From NCBI RefSeq assembly GCF_036323735.1, contig NC_086020.1:90178210-90242209 (forward strand): 64,000 nucleotides of DNA, in the 5' to 3' direction. This DNA is from Rattus norvegicus (taxonomy: Eukaryota > Chordata > Mammalia > Rodentia > Muridae). Of this stretch, positions 1 to 11,654 are shown one piece after another. The translations under genes were made by a program, and so were the position numbers. Below the pieces are notes generated by a model. It did no database searches, was not told where the DNA came from, and worked only from the letters and a program-made list of their open reading frames with translations. Every line of letters starts with the position of its first letter. Within the stretch, counting starts at the first letter, position 1.

Positions 1-1880
1 AGTTATTCCCTGTCCTTTTAACTGGCAAATGCATTCTCTCTCTCTCTCTTTTTTAAATAGTACAAAATAGCCAGTGATAAAAATGAAATGGATGACTAAG
101 TTGATGAGAAGTCTGTTGGGAAGCTGGGTCAATGAATAAAGCATGTATTTTCCCATAAGAAACCAGTAGGCGGTGCCAACTCTAGTACATTACCTTCCAC
201 AGCTTTAAACCCCAAAACTGCACAAGAGAAGATCAGTGACAGAGCTGCACTGTTGCTGGCTCGCTTAGGGGAGGTAGGGGTTAGAATGATTTGGAAGTCA
301 CAGATAAAAATGTAAAATAAATATTTTATACAATGAAAAGTAAACATTAAATAAATGAAGCACAAGAACACAACAGGCACGGTCTCCATGTAGAAGGTTG
401 CCACTGGAAACTTCCCTCTCTGCAGATAACATCTCTGATTTCAGTCTCGTGTGGGAAAAACTCGCACTGTAAATTAGCTGGCAAGTCTCAGAGGAGAGAA
501 TATAGCGAGGCTGGGACAAAACCAGCCGGCTAATGGGTAGCCAGGGTTACTTACTCACACAGTTTATGTCTTTCTCCCTCACTCTGACTCTTTTTGTTCT
601 GTTTTGATTTTCAGAGAATAAAAGTTTTGTCAGTACATGACCTATGAAAAGTATCCACACACATCATTTTAAATGAGCTTTTCTACATATGTAAAACAAA
701 ATGATTGAAATTTAAAAAAAATCATAGTATACTGTAAATGTACATTGTATACAGTATTGTATAGCATATTGTAATACTCATACTTTGATAAGTATTTTGT
801 TTGCTGTCTGATCCACATGAAAGTGTGTGTTTAAGCTATGATCTCACAGTACAAAATAGGAAATTTCATATTTTTGTTTAGAGTTATAATACAAGCCTCA
901 ATTTTACAACTATGCACTTCAAGCAATTGACTGGTGTTTACAGGGAGTAAAATGATCGTTTTCTCACTCAAAAATACAATGAGACTTCTTAATGAGAAGT
1001 TGCCTGGCCTTAGACGAAGGAATGAATGAACCACCTCATATGTATGCAACTTGCAAGGATCTTAGAGTTATACAAGTGTGGTACAGGTAAAATGCATAAC
1101 TTCCTCGCTATTGCATTAGAATACCTCCCTTGGATTCTTTATTATTTCACTGCAAAGCATAAAACACAAACATCAAACTTTTCATCTCACAAGCTGCACA
1201 TATAGAAAATTCAATAAAATATTCTGCTAGAAAATATATAGAATAAGTTATTAATCATTTTGTTATAGGTCCTTGTTTTCTGAAGTTTTAAGTTTTAATT
1301 TTTTTTAGATAACCTAGAAGAAAACTTAATAAGGCAAAACAATACCATTTCAGTTTATTTTATCGGAAGCCAACCAGAGTATGTGAGTAAATTTAACAGT
1401 GAACTCATTCAAGGTTGGAAAAGAAAACGAAGGGTTCAGAATCAACGTCCCCAATTACTCCTAGTTCCTTTTCAGAATTTAAGATTCATTCTATGCCTTT
1501 CCCATACTTATTTGGGAACTAAATCCCCCCCCCCCCCGATTCTGTTAATGTGAAAAGTAGAGAAAAGATTTTCTTTTTTTAATTGCCAGCCAGCACATCT
1601 CTGAAAAGTACTGCTGCGTTTATGGATACATGCAACAGGGTACTCAAACATTATAGTCAACATTCAACACTCAGTACTTCAGCATGACCAACAGTGGCCA
1701 CCTTCAGTGGCCCTTTGCCCAACACTGTTGTCGACCTGGGGGAGGGGGTACCTACACAACCAGTATCTGGTGGTTAAGAAGAAGGACACACTATTTTTAA
1801 AGAAAGGATAATTTTGTACCTTGTAGGCGTCGTCTCATTAAACGCAAGTATGCACCGGTACAAGTGACCATTCCCTCTCA
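1..1880. other. Low-repeat flank of a CpG-rich promoter region
   Basis: This AT-rich stretch shows no recognised transposable element, RNA gene or long reading frame with meaningful composition. It has a short CT run near 40-50 and a 13-base C homopolymer at 1525-1537. The lack of repeats next to a CpG-rich block fits gene-proximal or intronic sequence of the gene driven from the island, which is an inference. Confidence 0.5.
1525..1537. repeat. Poly-C homopolymer (13 C)
   Basis: Thirteen uninterrupted cytosines follow AAAT. Such a run is prone to length variation and to sequencing or assembly error. Confidence 0.9.
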
Positions 1881-1889
1881 GAAGACACC

Positions 1890-2520
1890 AGCAAGGGCTT
1901 AAAACCAACGCGACGCCGCCGGGAAAACATGAGGGAAACCACAAGGAAGATGTGAAACCGCCAGAGCTAGCGGAGGCGGTTGGGAAGAACCCACTGCACT
2001 GCTCCCGCGGGGCGCAGAGGCAAGAGAGAGGCGCTCAGGGACCGCTGCCATCCTAGACACCTCGAGCTCTGGCCGCCTGACCAGCCGCCAGCCCCGGGGC
2101 GGCCGCGGTCCCCGCCCCTTCACCTCTCCATCTCCCGCGCCCAAAGGGCGGGATCACCCCAAGGCCAGCGCCCTGCGGGGCCCTCGGATTCCTGTGCTGC
2201 GGGTGGTTCAGGCTAACTTGCCCGACCGCCCGCCGAGCTTCGGTTCCCCAGCAGTCACCCTAGCCTAGGCGCCACCGGGGGAGGGGGGTGTGTGCATCTT
2301 CATAACCAACGCGGCCCCGAGAGCACTTTGGTTCTGGCTCCCGGCGCAGCTTTCCCCATTGCGGGCTCGGACACAGCCAGGAACCGGCGCGCACACGCGC
2401 ACACACCCTCGCACATGCACACACGCGCGCACACAGACTTCTTGGCCAGCGTTGCCATCACACACCCGGGGAACGCCGCCGAGGGGGCCAAGTACCTGCT
2501 CTCTGCGAGCTGTTGTGCTG
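1890..2520. promoter_or_regulatory. CpG-rich block 1 (probable CpG-island promoter, distal part)
   Basis: GC content and CpG frequency rise sharply against the AT-rich surroundings. Several GC-box-like stretches occur around 2095-2160, and a CA/CG alternating run lies at about 2390-2440. CpG density of this kind survives in mammals mainly at unmethylated promoters. Reading frames on both strands are open only because stop codons are rare in GC-rich DNA, and none resembles a known protein. A possible minus-strand splice donor (AAG|GTACAA) lies near 1820, so an alternative first exon on the minus strand is possible. The gene was not recognised. Confidence 0.6.
2390..2442. repeat. Imperfect CA/CG dinucleotide run
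   Basis: Alternating CA and CG dinucleotides inside CpG block 1 form a purine-pyrimidine alternating tract, which could adopt Z-DNA. That structural role is inference. Confidence 0.7.
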
Positions 2521-3368
2521 TTCACTTCATCCTCCGTTGACAAGGAAACCAAACCGCACTTCATTTTTTTTTTTCCAGAAAAACCTTCCACTGCCATCAT
2601 TTGAAAATTGATTTACGGGGAGGGGAGAAGGAGGAAGAAGGGATAATATAGATATAGATATCAGGATATCTATCATAAAATTATCTCGGGTTTTTTAAAT
2701 AAAAAAGTCAAATGTGCAAAAGTCATAGTTAATGTAAAGGAGGAAAAAAGCAATTGCTTAAAAATAATCCCTTTAACTAGCTGCAAGAAAAGTTTCATGT
2801 TATCAACTGATATCAAAAACAGGAGGGGAAAAACGAAATATTTCTCACAGGCTTCCAAAAAGGTCATAAAAATGCAAAATTAATGTCTTTGCTCAGTGGT
2901 GCGAATCGAATTGCAAGACGACAAACTTGTGAACACTGCTGGAAAATCCCACCTACACAAAAATGTAATCGGAAAAAGAGTACGTAAAAAAGAGTTAGAA
3001 ACATGCTTTCTTATCTTTACAAAGGGAAAAAAAATAGGCACCACACTTCACAACGCTTTTTCCATAAAACCAGTTGCACATTTTGCTGGACTTGGGAGCC
3101 GCTCGCAGCCAGCACCGCTGCCGCGGACTCCCAGACACAGCGCCTTGTCTAGAGAACCATCGCATGCTAGGAAAACTTGATTTAGGAAAAGGCTTAAGAC
3201 CATGCTCGTCAGCTTTCCCAAATACAAACAATAATCAAAGAAGTGGGAAGAAAAAAAAAAGAAGAAGAAGAAAAACAAAAACAAAAAAAAGGAAAAAAAG
3301 AATAGGACAAGAATGCCACTGAGAAGGTACTCACCGAGCGGGAGTAAAATGTTGGAATAAAAATGAGA
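2521..3368. other. AT-rich gap between two CpG blocks
   Basis: This stretch has no recognised repeat apart from an A/G-rich simple tract at about 3248-3302. It lies downstream, on the minus strand, of the candidate donor at 3334, so it may be the start of an intron. No coding exon was recognised. Confidence 0.4.
3248..3302 (+). repeat. A-rich polypurine tract (A with GAA/AAAC units)
   Basis: This is a low-complexity run made of A, AAG and AAAAC units. On the opposite strand it reads as a long pyrimidine tract. It explains the Phe/Leu-rich part of a minus-strand open frame here, which is not a gene. Confidence 0.85.
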
Positions 3369-3692
3369 TTTAGGAAAATACAGTATGGCGGTGGAAGAAG
3401 GAATGAAGCGCGTTTTTTTCTCAGTCTCTGCCTCGGGCACTGACACGTGATTCGGAGCCAGGCGGACTTGCAGGCGGCGGGGGACCGCGGCTGCTGGGCG
3501 ACCTCGGAGCCCTCGAAGCCCTCTGAGCGGCTTGGGCAGGCGCGGCGGTGGGAGCCGGGCGAGGCGGCCTCCTTGGCGAGCCGGGACTAGCAGGTGCCGC
3601 TCACGCTGGGCTGAGCGCACGCACACGCACACGCAGACGGGCAGGGCGCGGGCTAGCGGGGACCGCGCGGGGCGGGCCGGAGGCGCGCAGCT

Positions 3693-3727
<35 letters not shown>

Positions 3728-3790
3728 TGCTGGTACTGCCGCTGGTGCTGATGCTGCGGGCGCTCCGCCAAAGAAGAGCAGCTCAGGGAT
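3335..3790 (-). promoter_or_regulatory. CpG-rich block 2 with candidate minus-strand first exon and splice donor
   Basis: This is the most GC-rich part of the window, with many CpGs and a GCC run. On the minus strand the sequence at 3335/3334 reads TCG|GTGAGT, a strong match to the mammalian 5' splice site. A 5' UTR exon would run from somewhere above 3700 down to 3335. The frame across it (minus strand, about 3632 downward) is low-complexity and matches no protein I know, so it is treated as untranslated. On the plus strand weaker donors (CAG|GTAGTT near 3882 and CAA|GTGAGT near 4397) leave open a bidirectional promoter. Transcript direction and gene identity are not established. Confidence 0.5.
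3693..3726 (+). repeat. (GCC)11 trinucleotide repeat
   Basis: About eleven uninterrupted GCC units lie in the CpG-rich block, followed by GCTGCTGG. GCC/CGG runs are typical of 5' UTRs and are often length-polymorphic. It would be translated as poly-Ala, poly-Pro or poly-Arg depending on frame, but no supported coding frame covers it. Confidence 0.9.
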
Positions 3791-6700
3791 GTTCGGCAGA
3801 GGCATCAGAGGGCACACAACTTGCTGTCCACTGCAAAGTTGCCGCTTGCCACTTCCTTATTATTCGGTTTTCGTCTCCAGGTAGTTTCCTGCAGAGAGCT
3901 CTTGTCCCTCTCCCCAAGTTTCACTCTTCAAGCCCGGTTTAACTCGATCGTTTTATTCATTTGATCTCGGGGCTCCTATTTCTTCTAGACTGCTTTGGCT
4001 ATGTCACTTCCTCCCCCTAGGTCCGTTTCCCACCTTGTGGTTCTCAGAGAACCTGGATTCCTGCCGTGCGTTGGGGGGTGGGGGGCGTTGTCACTGCAAA
4101 GCCAACATAAATCCCTTTGGCTGTCTTGGGGTGTTTCCCATATAAAAGATTAAAAAATATATATATTTGGAAAAATCCCATCCCAGGTTTTCGTTTGCTT
4201 GTTGCATGATGCTGGGCGGGGTTGTGAATGTGGATAATTTATTCTTTCCTGGGCCAGGCATTGTTTGTTTTGTCTGCTTGAGCAACAGCTCCGACCTGTC
4301 TGGAAGGCTCTGTGGTCCAGGCTGCAGGCAGGGTCCTTCTGACTCCTGCAAGTTGTTTTCTCAGGCTGCAAGTCCAAGGAGAGGAGCAAGGGAGACAAGT
4401 GAGTCTATTGTGTGAGTGCTTGCCCGGCAGCAGGCACCTGGCGACGGTCGAGAGGGGGAGATGTGCGCCACTCAAGAGAAGGCTGCCAAAGATCAGCCAG
4501 AGCCAGGCGGCTGAGCAGTGCTTTGGAAGGTGGAAGCAAGAAACAGAGAGTTCACCAAGCATCAGCTGAAGGATGCCTGTCGAAACAAAGATGCCATCAG
4601 CCAATCACTGAGTGCTTTGCGATTCTTCCTCTGCTGCCTGTTGCAGAATCAGCTTTCTGGGCTCTGCAATGAATTAATTTTCCTTCATCTTTCATGCAAT
4701 ATTCTATCAAAACCATTTCTTCGTGTTGCTTTGAATCTGGATTGCACAAAATTAATTGCCAGGTGTGTATTATAAAATGAAAATAAATACAGTCTCTTGA
4801 CTCGCATATTTCTACTCTGATCTTTATGCCTCTCTTTCCACCTTTGATGTTGAAGATAAAATATCTGCTTTGGATGGAGCCTAACCTGGATAGTTTCAAC
4901 ATTTAAGTATGTTCATCACAGAGAGCTCCAGCAGCAAATGTTTCTCCAACATTCTTGGGAAAATTCATTGATCAAATAAAGTCTTAAGCCACAATTTAAA
5001 TAAAAGTTATTTAACATAGTTCAGAAAAACATTAAATATTTATCTTGGTAAATTTCCAACTGAACTCATTTACTCTACACACTTCCCAGATATGATGTGA
5101 AATGCTGACAGAGACAGATGGTTGAATCTAAGTAGAGTCCAGAACTTCAGGAGCCTAAGTTCTGTTGAAAAGCTACTGGATTTTCCTCTGGATAACTCAC
5201 AGCAAATGTGGATTGTGCTGAGGTCTTGTTGAGCTTCCTTTTTTGTTTTGTTTTGTTTTGTTTTTAATAGATCCCTTCAAATACAGCTCTTTGCTTCCAT
5301 GTCTCATGAATTATGCTATTTAAACGTGAGTTTGTTACATTTTTCCAAATTTTCTACCCCATAAGAATATCCAGATCCAAATACACTAAGGAGAAGTTAG
5401 TTCCAATGAACATATTTCCCATAATTCGTAGAAGTATTGTACTGTGAGCAACTTCACATTAAGAATGGGTTTTGGAGCCTCCTATCCGTCCAGGCAGTGT
5501 CTGAGTTTAGAGAGTTATTCAAGAAGAACTTTGAAAAACAAGCTGTTTAGAATTGCACTGCAGTAATGGCCGCCAGCCAATCACAGTGATTGTCAGGCTT
5601 TTATTATTCAATAAAATGACTCCCCTTTATGTTTAATGCAGCTCTGCTGAGGAAAAGCAAGCCATCAATATCCTCCTTGCACTTCTTCCATTACTTACAT
5701 AATTGCAGCTCAGTGCTTAAAATATTCCACTTCTTGCTTCCAAGATGACATTCTCCTCCTTTTAGGTTTCACCGCCACATTAAAAACAGGAGTAAACAAA
5801 GTCAGGTCGAAGGAACAGCATTTAAAAAGTGAGTCTGTCATTTAATTCTTCGTGACAAAGACATTATTATCCTCATTCTAAATACTTAGTGAGACAAAGT
5901 TAGAGTTGAAATCATCTGTGGAAGACTCTATTGCTATTGCACATGAGAGATGTGGTTGGACCAGACTTAAATCTAGTTTTATAACTAGAACAAAGTACTA
6001 CAAATACTGCATGAAAGAAGTTAATTCTCAAGAGCTGTTGTTGATGTCACTTAACAGAAACCTGCTTTTCTTAAATTTAGTATACACAAAGAGCATTGTG
6101 AGGCCAACTGAGCTGTACTGCTCACACCCAATAACAATTATAGCACATATAATTTTATTGACATTTTTGATTACGTAAAACATAAGAGAAAGGACATAAG
6201 CATTTACAATGTTAGATTCATATAGAATACACGTAGAAAAAACACAAGTAAAATACATTTTTAAATGGGGAAAATAGTGTTTAAAGGTTTCCTAAGCAAA
6301 AGACAAATAGACAAACAGAACTCTTCAAAAGATGTAGCTGTGCCATTCTGCTCTATGCTTGTCTTCAACAGTTAAGGACAGAACCTTCTGGAGGTTTGAA
6401 GAGACAAATGACTTTTCTGATTCTGCTCTGAAGTCATTCATGCAGTACATGCAAATAGGAAGTATACTAAATTTAAGATGAGACCACTAAACGATGATGC
6501 TAGAGGAAAAGTCTATTTTGAAATCAGTGCTGTGCAATTTCAACTTTTTGTCAGGAGATATTCAAGACATATGAAATATTTATGTGCACAAACATATGAA
6601 TATAGACAGTTGGAAATTATGTACTATATAATATTATGGCTTGAAATAGACATGCTTATAAGCAGTGCCCTTAAATCCCTTTTTTTAAAAAAAGTTGACA

Positions 6701-7660
6701 GGAATTACCAAATTCTTACAAATTTATTCTCAACTTTTCATTATTTTTTCCTCATTATGGGTTCTGTTACTACTAATCAACATTTGTTAGAAGTTTTGAT
6801 TGCCCTGAGTATACTTCTCCATATTCCTATCCGAAGGAATTACAATATAGATAGCAAGACATTTCATCATGAAATGTATACCAGTTGCCTTGGATGACCA
6901 GGCGATATGAAAACATACACAATACGGCATGAGGAAGCCAGCACAGGAAAAAATGTCAGGAATTAGGTGTGATTTGGTTATAAATATCTTCCTCTCAACA
7001 TAAAAGTGTTTATAGAATTCAAAGACATTCAGAAATATGTATTGGAAAATAAACCAAATTGTCGTAATTAATGTATTTAGATATTCAGTGAATAAATATG
7101 TTTATTGATGAGAAAGTACACATATAATTAATACATAAACTAATGTTATTTCTTGAATATATTTACTTTAGTGGAATGGTTTGAGTAGAGTTCTAGTGAC
7201 CTATGCACTAGAAGTATGTGTACAAAAATGCTCTGATGTCTTCTTCATGAAACACTTGAGAGAGGGCAGAACAAGTCCAGTACTGTGTTATTGCTCATTG
7301 ATTACTGATCTGTCAGTCACCCCAGTAATGTGTATATAAAATGTGTCACTTTATACATTTAGAAACTGGGAATTTTTCCAAGGTAATTCTTTAGATTTTT
7401 TCAATGAAAATGAAAATGTGGCTGTCTGCAGGCTAAACATAAGTGTATGAAAAAGTTCTAAATGTTAAGAATATTAAGCTAATTAAAAATGCTTTAATAC
7501 AAATTAAGATAAGCAAATGAGAGTCCTTCAGGGGTCAAAGACATGGGGGAATTTATATGAGGTGAAACAAAATGTGATTGAGAAAGTTTATTAAGAAAAA
7601 CCACCCACCACTCAATTTTTTTTCTGATTCTTCAAATATGAGATACTCAGAAATTCTATG
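3791..7660. other. Low-repeat sequence downstream of the CpG region
   Basis: No transposable element was recognised here beyond a short TTTTG run near 5239-5264. The part at about 5380-5720 has mixed composition, CCAAT and homeodomain-like AT motifs and no repeat signature, so it is a candidate conserved noncoding element. Open frames here, including one of 139 codons at 6478-6897, are AT-rich and resemble nothing known. Confidence 0.45.
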
Positions 7661-7662
7661 GG

Positions 7663-7800
7663 GTGGAATTGTGGTAGTGCCAACCCTTAGTTGTACTTTT
7701 GGAAGGCCAAGGCAGATGGATCTTTGTGGGTTTGAGGCCAGCCTGGTCTAATTAGGGAGTTCAAGGACAGCCTAGACCATATAGAGGTACCCTGTTTCAA
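7663..7800 (+). repeat. B1 SINE (diverged)
   Basis: The sequence follows the 7SL-derived B1 layout on the plus strand: a right-hand body containing GAGGCCAGCCTGGTCT and AGGACAGCCTAGACCA, then a CCCTGTTTCAAAA end and an A-rich tail running into an AG-rich stretch to about 7870. It is several percent or more diverged from young B1, so it is an old copy. B1 elements are transcribed by RNA polymerase III and moved by L1 machinery. Confidence 0.85.
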
Positions 7801-7870
7801 AATAAAAGAGGCAGAGGGGCAGAGAAAGGGAAAGGGGATGAGGATTATAGGGAGGGAGAACGGGAGGGAG

Positions 7871-8647
7871 ACTTTATAATCAGAAACAGATGCTCTGAAA
7901 GACTGTCACTAAGACTGCCAGACTGCAGCCTACAGGAAGAGACCTTTCTTATCTGTTGAGAGGGCTACAGACCCTGTAACAGGCATGTCAACTTCTGGGC
8001 AATGGTGAGTAAAAACTCAGAGAAAGTACAAGTTGTTGAAGAAAAGAAAGATTTCTTCTTTAATTCTAGTGATATTGCTAACAACGTCCAATACAGTCTT
8101 AGTCTTGGTGTAAGTTTTCATAAAGAAATTTCTTTAAGCATGCACTTCCTTTGAAATTGTTACATTCAAGGCAAGAAAGCAAACCACTGAAGGTTTGGGA
8201 AGATCATCACTTAACTGTGAACAGCATCATAGTTAAGTTTTATCACCAACCATTTCACTCTAAAGATGAAGACAGTGAGACTCATTGGGGAAACAAAAAG
8301 GCCTCACGATGGAGCTCAAACTCACTTCTACAAGGCAGTGTAATCTGATGGCTAGCATAATACACTTGACCTGATCCTTAGTATCTGACAAATTCACACT
8401 AATCTCTCTGTGCTTCAATTTTCTCATCTAGTAAACAAAGAGATAATAAACCCCACGGAGTGCTGTGGAGTTAGGAACTTTCAATAGTTCCAGGCATAGA
8501 CTAGGATTCCTTATTGTCATAGGAGCCATGTTGTCCTATGCTGTTACACACATAAAGAGCTTTAAGCAGGAGCTGCTCGGGGCTGTGCAAGGCTTTCTGG
8601 GAAGCTTCCCTTCTTCTGAAAACACATGAGCAAACAAGTCATCTAGC
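7871..8647. other. No recognised gene or repeat
   Basis: Unique-looking sequence follows the B1 tail. Nothing diagnostic was seen on either strand. Confidence 0.4.
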
Positions 8648-9294
8648 AAAGAACCTGTGCCTTGGCAAAGACTAAAACAGACACAGAAGGAACACCCATT
8701 CAGAGCCTGCCCCACATGTGGCCCATACATATACAGCCACCCAATTAGACAAGATGGATGAAGCAAAGAAGTGCAGACAGACAGGAGCCGGATGTAGATC
8801 TCTCCTGAGAGACTCAGCCAGAATACAGCAAATACAGAGGCGAATGCCAGCAGCAAACCACTGAACTGAGAATAGGACCCCCGTTGAAGGAATCAGAGAA
8901 AGAACTGGAAGAGCTCGAAGGGGCTCGAGACCCCTTATGAACAACAATGCCAAGCAACCAGAGCTTCCAGGGACTAAGCCACTACACAAAGACTATACAT
9001 GGACTGACCCTGGGCTCCAACCTCATAGGTAGCAATGAATATCCTAGTAAGAGCACCAGTGGAAGGGGAAGCCCTGGGTCCTGCTAAGACTGAACCCCCA
9101 GTGAACTAGATTGTTGGGGGAAGGGCGGCAATGGGGGGAGGATGGGGAGGGGAACACCCAAAAAGAAGGGGAGGGGGAGGGATTAGGGGGATGTTTGCCC
9201 GGAAACTGGGAAAGGGAATAACACTCGAAATGTAAATAAGAAATACTCAAGTTAATAATAATAATAAAAAAAAAAAAAAGAACCTGTGCCTTGG
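8648..9294 (+). mobile_element. Young L1 3' end (5'-truncated, 3' UTR only) with 18-bp target-site duplication
   Basis: Bases 8666-9276 match the 3' UTR of the full-length L1 at 30,058-37,054 closely. They include the GGAGCCGGAT segment, the G-rich polypurine tract at about 9115-9185 and the end CAAGTTAATA with an A tail. The insertion is flanked by a perfect 18-bp direct repeat at 8648-8665 and 9277-9294 (AAAGAACCTGTGCCTTGG). It contains no ORF2 sequence. High similarity and an intact duplication show it is a recent insertion. Confidence 0.95.
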
Positions 9295-10823
9295 GACTGA
9301 AGAGCACAGTGAATGCTGGAGTGTGCCAATGATAAGGAAAGGGAGGAAGTGGAGAGAATGGAGGGAAGCAGAATGATAAAAGGGAGAACTTAAGACCAAG
9401 AGCCTGCAAATTTTCCCCAGGACACCTAAGAAATGTAAGACAAGTGGAAACACTGGACAGATTTGGGTCACACAGATGAGTCCTAAACAGACATGTGACA
9501 AAAATATCTTAGAAAAACATTCAGACTTTACAGTGTGCTGCTTTTATGAGTTTGAACATTGCCTAAAATCTCCACAGACCATATCTAGCTCAAGTTAACA
9601 AGAGGTAGAGACCTTAAGATTGAAAATTTATTTTGAGAATAAAGCCAGAAAGGGTTATCTTCATTTGTGTCTAAAATTCAATAGATTTACTGTTGTAAAC
9701 AATGTGGTCTAATATCATTGCACAATTAGTTTATTCTAAAAGAGAAATCTTAAAATCTCATCTTTTTCCTGATCTTTTCCAAGATCTTAGAAAAATCACG
9801 TTAATACCTTATAAGGCACAATATATTTTAGGAATTACTCACATGTCTTGTTTTTCTTGTTCACTTGTTTTAACTTAATAATTTAGATTTAGATTTTGTC
9901 TAAATCTAATTTGAACATGTGAGCTTAGAGATGACTTGGTATGAATATTGACTTAGTAGAATTATGTAATGCTGATCTGTGAGTGAAGGATTAGTCTGTA
10001 AACTCTAGCATCCAAGAGGTGCATCCCAGAATCAGGTTCTCATGTTTGCATACCCATCAAGCAGAGGCCCTATTACTTTCATAAAATTTAATGTATGAGT
10101 GATTTTAATTAATTTGAACCTTATAACTTAAAAGTTAATTTTCCTTTTCATGGAATGAACTTAAGGGATTTCCAAAAGTTACATATGACACCATGCAGCA
10201 ATCTGTTCTGCAACTATTTGTCAATATGATTGGTTACTTACATAATCCACATTTGCTCATTCACAGCTTTTGTATGAATACAAGAAAAGGCATTTAACTC
10301 TGCATTGTGGTATGTGCACATATGTAATCTATTCTTCCTTTGCTGATCTCATTGAAACCTTATGTGATTTGTTTATAGGCTTTTGGATTTCATATCCTTA
10401 ATTTCCTCTAATATTCTCTACTCAGTTTATTCTCTCTGAGAATTCAAATCATTTCAGTTTTTGCCATACAACTTAGAATATATTTGTGTTTGAGGCAATG
10501 ACATTTTGACATATTTACTCCTGGACTTTTACTTCCATTTGAACAGTGGTAATGTATTTTTAACAGTATACTTGAATATATCATCAGTAAAAAATAATAA
10601 AATGTACAGTTGGTGATATATATATGGATATATGTACACACATATAAATATACCTTTATTCTAATTTGTGAAGATCTAAGAAGCTCACAGACCTTGGTAT
10701 TTGGCTTCAAGACAGTAAATTATTTGTTGTTTCATTAATGTAATACTCCAGAGAAAGTCAGAGCAGGGATCAAACACAGGCTTTTCAAATGAAATATAAT
10801 GAACTACTTGCAGGGCAATTGGC

Positions 10824-10824
<1 letters not shown>
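9295..10824. other. No recognised gene or repeat
   Basis: AT-rich sequence without clear transposon signatures. Short A/T-rich motifs occur near 10,610-10,660. No supported reading frame. Confidence 0.4.
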
Positions 10825-10865
<41 letters not shown>

Positions 10866-10897
10866 GAAGAAAGGAAGGAAGGAAGGAAGGAAGAAAG
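10825..10897 (+). repeat. (GAAA)n / (GGAA)n microsatellite
   Basis: GAAA units are followed by GGAA units, giving a purine-only strand of about 73 bases. It is probably length-polymorphic. Confidence 0.95.
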
Positions 10898-11654
10898 TTT
10901 CAGACATTAAACATATAAGCACATACCCACTCCTGCCCAATTTCAAATTCTACTAAAGCACTCTCCATTTGTTATAAGTATTCATTCATGTATGGGTATT
11001 ATTGTTTGAGATGTACCTATTTTAAAAACTGATATACTTCAATAATTTTGCTTTTCAAAAGCTTTAAATTTACATATGTATATATAAAATCCTACATACA
11101 TATATATTTATATATGCACATGCAGTAGTGTTGAGGTCCCAAAATTTAACATTAGCACATATATTATGAAATGGTTAATTTTTTTAACTTGAAACACTTT
11201 TCTTACAAGTTCTATCATCTGTAATTATTGTCATTTGAAATGCAATGAAAAATTCACAATTTAAGGCCAAAAAGAAGTTAAAAGCCTTTGATCAAATCAT
11301 TATAGCACATTAAATTTAAGATAATGAACTGAAAACAAAGGGATTTGATTGAAAGTAATGCTCTCAATTGAAAAATAAGACTGGTTTCTTTATATGGGTA
11401 AAGATGCTGTTTTTTAGAGAAAGTATTAAAAACTGGTTTTATGCTCTAATTTCCTGGAAATAGATGAAGGATCTTCAACTAGACAAAAATTTTATGGGCA
11501 TTAAGTATATTTACTTAATTAACCATAATTTTTAAGTTAGACTAAAGACTTCATTAGTGTGTGAGATATGATCTATTGTAACATGATTTAAATGTGACTT
11601 AAAATGTACTTTTATAGACAATAAAAGCCAGTTCATATGACAGTTAACTCTCAA
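10898..11654. other. No recognised gene or repeat
   Basis: AT-rich sequence with TATATA-rich patches near 11,070-11,125. Nothing diagnostic. Confidence 0.4.

Noticed and set aside
3048..3632. 194-codon minus-strand open frame across the CpG-rich block
   Set aside because: It is open because of GC richness and a polypyrimidine tract. It runs through the candidate splice donor, contains a Phe run from simple sequence, and resembles no protein.
3532..3942. 136-codon plus-strand frame with a Pro run
   Set aside because: The Pro run is the GCC repeat. An overlapping frame of similar length is also open, and no domain is visible.
6478..6897. 139-codon plus-strand open frame in AT-rich DNA
   Set aside because: There is no recognisable domain, no splice context and AT-driven composition. 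It is most likely chance.
10825..10897. Regularly spaced units suggesting a CRISPR array
   Set aside because: These are tetranucleotide microsatellites. No repeat-spacer structure exists anywhere in the window, and the DNA is mammalian.
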